From positions 1 to 16,033 of the forward strand of contig CAYGWP010000473.1 of NCBI GenBank assembly GCA_964353455.1: a DNA stretch of 16,033 bases, given 5' to 3'. The stretch is from CAYGWP01 sp964353455. GTDB lineage: Bacteria > Planctomycetota > Phycisphaerae > FEN-1346. The notes below the pieces were generated by a model, which saw only the letters and a program-made list of their open reading frames with translations, was not told where the DNA came from and searched no databases. Position numbers and translations under genes: made by a program. Position 1 is the first letter of the stretch. Every line of letters begins with the position of its first letter. Of the stretch, positions 14,472 to 16,033 are shown one piece after another.

Positions 14472-15767
14472 ATGTGGAAGTATCATATGCTCCTTCTGTG
14501 CCTGGTTTTCTCCGGGGTCCTGGGGGCGTGGGGCTGTGATTATACAATTCGTTGTTACATCGATTCAGATCCACAGGGAGCACAGGTATACATCGGTGGG
14601 AGTCCAACCACGCTGATATATAATGGTACTACGCCCTATATGCGTGAATTTAAGGGCGATCTACCGAGGTGGGAGTCAACATATTACCAGGTTCGGAAGG
14701 AGGGTTATGAGGACTCAAAGGTTGTGTTCAAACCGTACGAGGATTTATGCAGAGATAGGCATGTTAAATTCGTGCTCAAAGCCACCGGTCCCTCGCCTGA
14801 GCAGATATCCGAAAAGCAAGCCGAGCAGGCTTTGGCCAGAGAGCGCGCCGAACGCGAGCGGGTCGAGAAGGAACTCGCCGACCTCAAGACCAAGGCTGAG
14901 AGGGACGCGCGTGACGCGGCTGCGGCCGCAACAAAACAGCCATCGCCGCCTGCCCCCGCACACCGTTGGGGCGTAATCATCGGTCTCGCCCAGTATCAGC
15001 ACTCCGGCAAATGGCGTCTGGAGAACTTGCGCTATGCCGATAACGATGCCACGGGCCTGGCTGAGTACCTGAAGAGCCCGCAGGGCGGCGACTTCGACAA
15101 CGTGGAACTCCTGACGAACGCCCAGGCCACCGCCGCCAACATCCGCATTGCCATCAGGGAGCACCTCCGCGGCGTCCAGGAAAACGACCTGGTGCTCATC
15201 TTCTGGGCCGGCCACGGGTGCCCCGACCCGCACGAGCCGCAGAAGTTGTACCTCATCACCCACGACACCGACCCGGCCCACATGGCGGCCACGGCCTATG
15301 GCATGGATGAGTTCCGCCGCGACGTGGCGAACCTCCGCGCGAGCCGCGTGATGGTCATAGCCGATGCCTGCCACTCGGCGGGCATCTCGGACCCGACCCT
15401 GGGAATCCGCGGACCGGGCGACAATAAGATCGTCGATGACCTCCGCGGCATCGGCGTTGCGGCGAAGGCCGATGACCCCGCCGCGCCCATGCGGATGATC
15501 TTCACGAGTTGCGAGGCGGGCGAGGTCAGCCGCGAAAGTTCCGAACTCGGCGGCGGCCACGGCGTGTTCTCGTATTACCTCCTGCGGTCCCTTGAGGGCG
15601 AGGCCGACAAGAAAGAAAACGGCGGCGACGGCGACGGCAAGGTCACCGTCGGCGAGGCCATCGAGTTCACACGCGACCAGGTCCGCCGGTTCACCGGCAA
15701 CCAGCAGCATCCCGCAACCGCCGGGCGGTTCGACCGGGGCCTCTCCATGCGCCCGGCGAAGGAATGA
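14472..15767 (+). CDS. PEGA-caspase (peptidase C14) lipoprotein
   Basis: The 431-residue product starts at ATG 14472 with a weak AAAGG (14461-14465) upstream. Its signal peptide ends GVLGAWGC with likely lipidated Cys22. Residues 24-104 are a PEGA domain (SDPQGAQVYIGG, NGTTPY, YQVRKEGYEDSKVVF), a surface-type beta domain. Residues 108-150 are a charged coiled coil (ARERAERERVEKELADLKTK). The caspase fold spans 165-372: WGVIIGLAQYQ, LRYADNDATGLAEYLKS, VLIFWAGHG with His248, VMVIADACHSAG with Cys300, FTSCEAGEVSRESSELGGGH. The end has DGDGKVTVGE (386-395), an EF-hand-like loop lacking the first acidic ligand. The caspase part is a paralogue of the gene upstream. Bases about 14472-14790 are much richer in AT and in codons such as ATA, TAT and GTT than the rest, so the PEGA part may be newly joined. 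Confidence 0.9.
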   Translation: MWKYHMLLLCLVFSGVLGAWGCDYTIRCYIDSDPQGAQVYIGGSPTTLIYNGTTPYMREFKGDLPRWESTYYQVRKEGYEDSKVVFKPYEDLCRDRHVKFVLKATGPSPEQISEKQAEQALARERAERERVEKELADLKTKAERDARDAAAAATKQPSPPAPAHRWGVIIGLAQYQHSGKWRLENLRYADNDATGLAEYLKSPQGGDFDNVELLTNAQATAANIRIAIREHLRGVQENDLVLIFWAGHGCPDPHEPQKLYLITHDTDPAHMAATAYGMDEFRRDVANLRASRVMVIADACHSAGISDPTLGIRGPGDNKIVDDLRGIGVAAKADDPAAPMRMIFTSCEAGEVSRESSELGGGHGVFSYYLLRSLEGEADKKENGGDGDGKVTVGEAIEFTRDQVRRFTGNQQHPATAGRFDRGLSMRPAKE

Positions 15768-15799
15768 GAAGCGGCGCTGCCTGACGGCGGCATTTTCGC

Positions 15800-15829
15800 T
15801 TGACAGGGCCGTGACCCGCGCGGCATGTA
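15800..15829 (+). promoter_or_regulatory. Candidate promoter for the last gene
   Basis: A consensus TTGACA (15800-15805) stands in a T-rich stretch 33 bases after the caspase stop. The -10 is poor: CATGTA (15824-15829) with an 18-base spacer. It is about 30 bases before the GTG start, so the last gene may have its own transcript. Confidence 0.45.
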
Positions 15830-15857
15830 GGGTCTGGCTGAACATGGGGGCCACATC

Positions 15858-16033
15858 GTGAAGCGTATGATCGGAGGTTTCCGGCGCATAGGCGGAACCG
15901 TGCGGCAAGTCGCCCTCGGCCTTATTCTCTTCGCGTGGGGCGCGGCAGCGCTCGGCGCCGAGGCCGCCGACGCCCGCGGCATAGCCGTGGTCGAGAACAA
16001 CCGCGACCAACTTGCCGCCCTCTACCCTTTCCG
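15858..16033 (+). CDS. Exported protein, 5' part only
   Basis: GTG at 15858 follows GGGGG (15846-15850) by seven bases; an in-frame ATG at 15867 is an alternative. The frame stays open to the window end (58 codons). It begins with a basic segment (MKRMIGGFRRIGGTVRQ) and a hydrophobic stretch (VALGLILFAWGAAALGAEA), a long Sec signal peptide with probable cleavage after ALGA. The mature start GIAVVENNRDQLAALYPF is not recognised. It follows the caspase genes on the same strand and may belong with them, but a separate promoter is possible. Confidence 0.7.
   Translation, partial: MKRMIGGFRRIGGTVRQVALGLILFAWGAAALGAEAADARGIAVVENNRDQLAALYPF

Noticed and set aside
12616..15767. Caspase pair as a typical abortive-infection defence system
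   Set aside because: Both proteins have export and lipoprotein signals, and no cytoplasmic sensor, nucleotide cyclase, NTPase or nuclease gene is nearby, so a standard intracellular defence role is not supported.
14745..16010. 421-codon open frame on the minus strand
   Set aside because: It is antisense to the PEGA-caspase gene, whose catalytic motifs are intact; its composition is that of a shadow frame.
1..16033. CRISPR arrays, tRNA or rRNA genes
   Set aside because: No regularly spaced direct repeats with unique spacers, cloverleaf sequences or rRNA signatures were seen; the only tandem repeat has two 66-base units with coding character.

Overview
The window is GC-rich bacterial DNA with ordinary start and stop codon use, several GTG starts and purine-rich ribosome binding sites. 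The def-fmt-DUF116-rsmB order, a large secreted protein, a PEGA/caspase lipoprotein, a DUF4384 protein and GC-rich palindromes in most intergenic gaps together suggest an environmental Planctomycetota genome, perhaps of the Phycisphaerae type. That placement is an inference from gene content; no marker gene here settles it.

Left part (1-4490, + strand): the 3' end of a PHP-domain phosphoesterase gene, a nested palindromic repeat, a 997-residue secreted protein of unknown function, then an HU-type nucleoid protein with a structured leader and a terminator.

Middle (4536-8256, - strand): a translation and ribosome-maturation operon reading leftwards, def, fmt, DUF116 and rsmB. Two intergenic gaps inside it carry large inverted repeats. 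It starts from a TATAAT promoter next to a divergent promoter for the following gene.

Centre right (8375-11400, + strand): a TPR protein followed by rpsT (ribosomal protein S20). Directly after rpsT lies a DUF3800 gene, and after that a second, promoterless copy of the last 89 bp of rpsT (80/89 identical, same stop register). This is the footprint expected when DNA integrates at the 3' end of a gene and supplies its own copy of that end, yet no integrase is visible.

Right part (11490-16033, + strand): an apparent secreted caspase locus. It holds a DUF4384 protein, a caspase-like lipoprotein with a canonical EF-hand loop, a 37-codon ORF overlapping its stop codon and followed by an in-frame repeat unit, a second caspase-like lipoprotein with an N-terminal PEGA domain and compositionally different 5' end, and the start of another exported protein. 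Both caspase-like proteins keep the His/Cys dyad and have lipoprotein-type signal peptides, so they probably act in the periplasm or at a membrane, not as cytoplasmic suicide proteases.

The two observations most worth following are the rpsT/DUF3800 insertion and the duplicated short peptide between the caspase genes.
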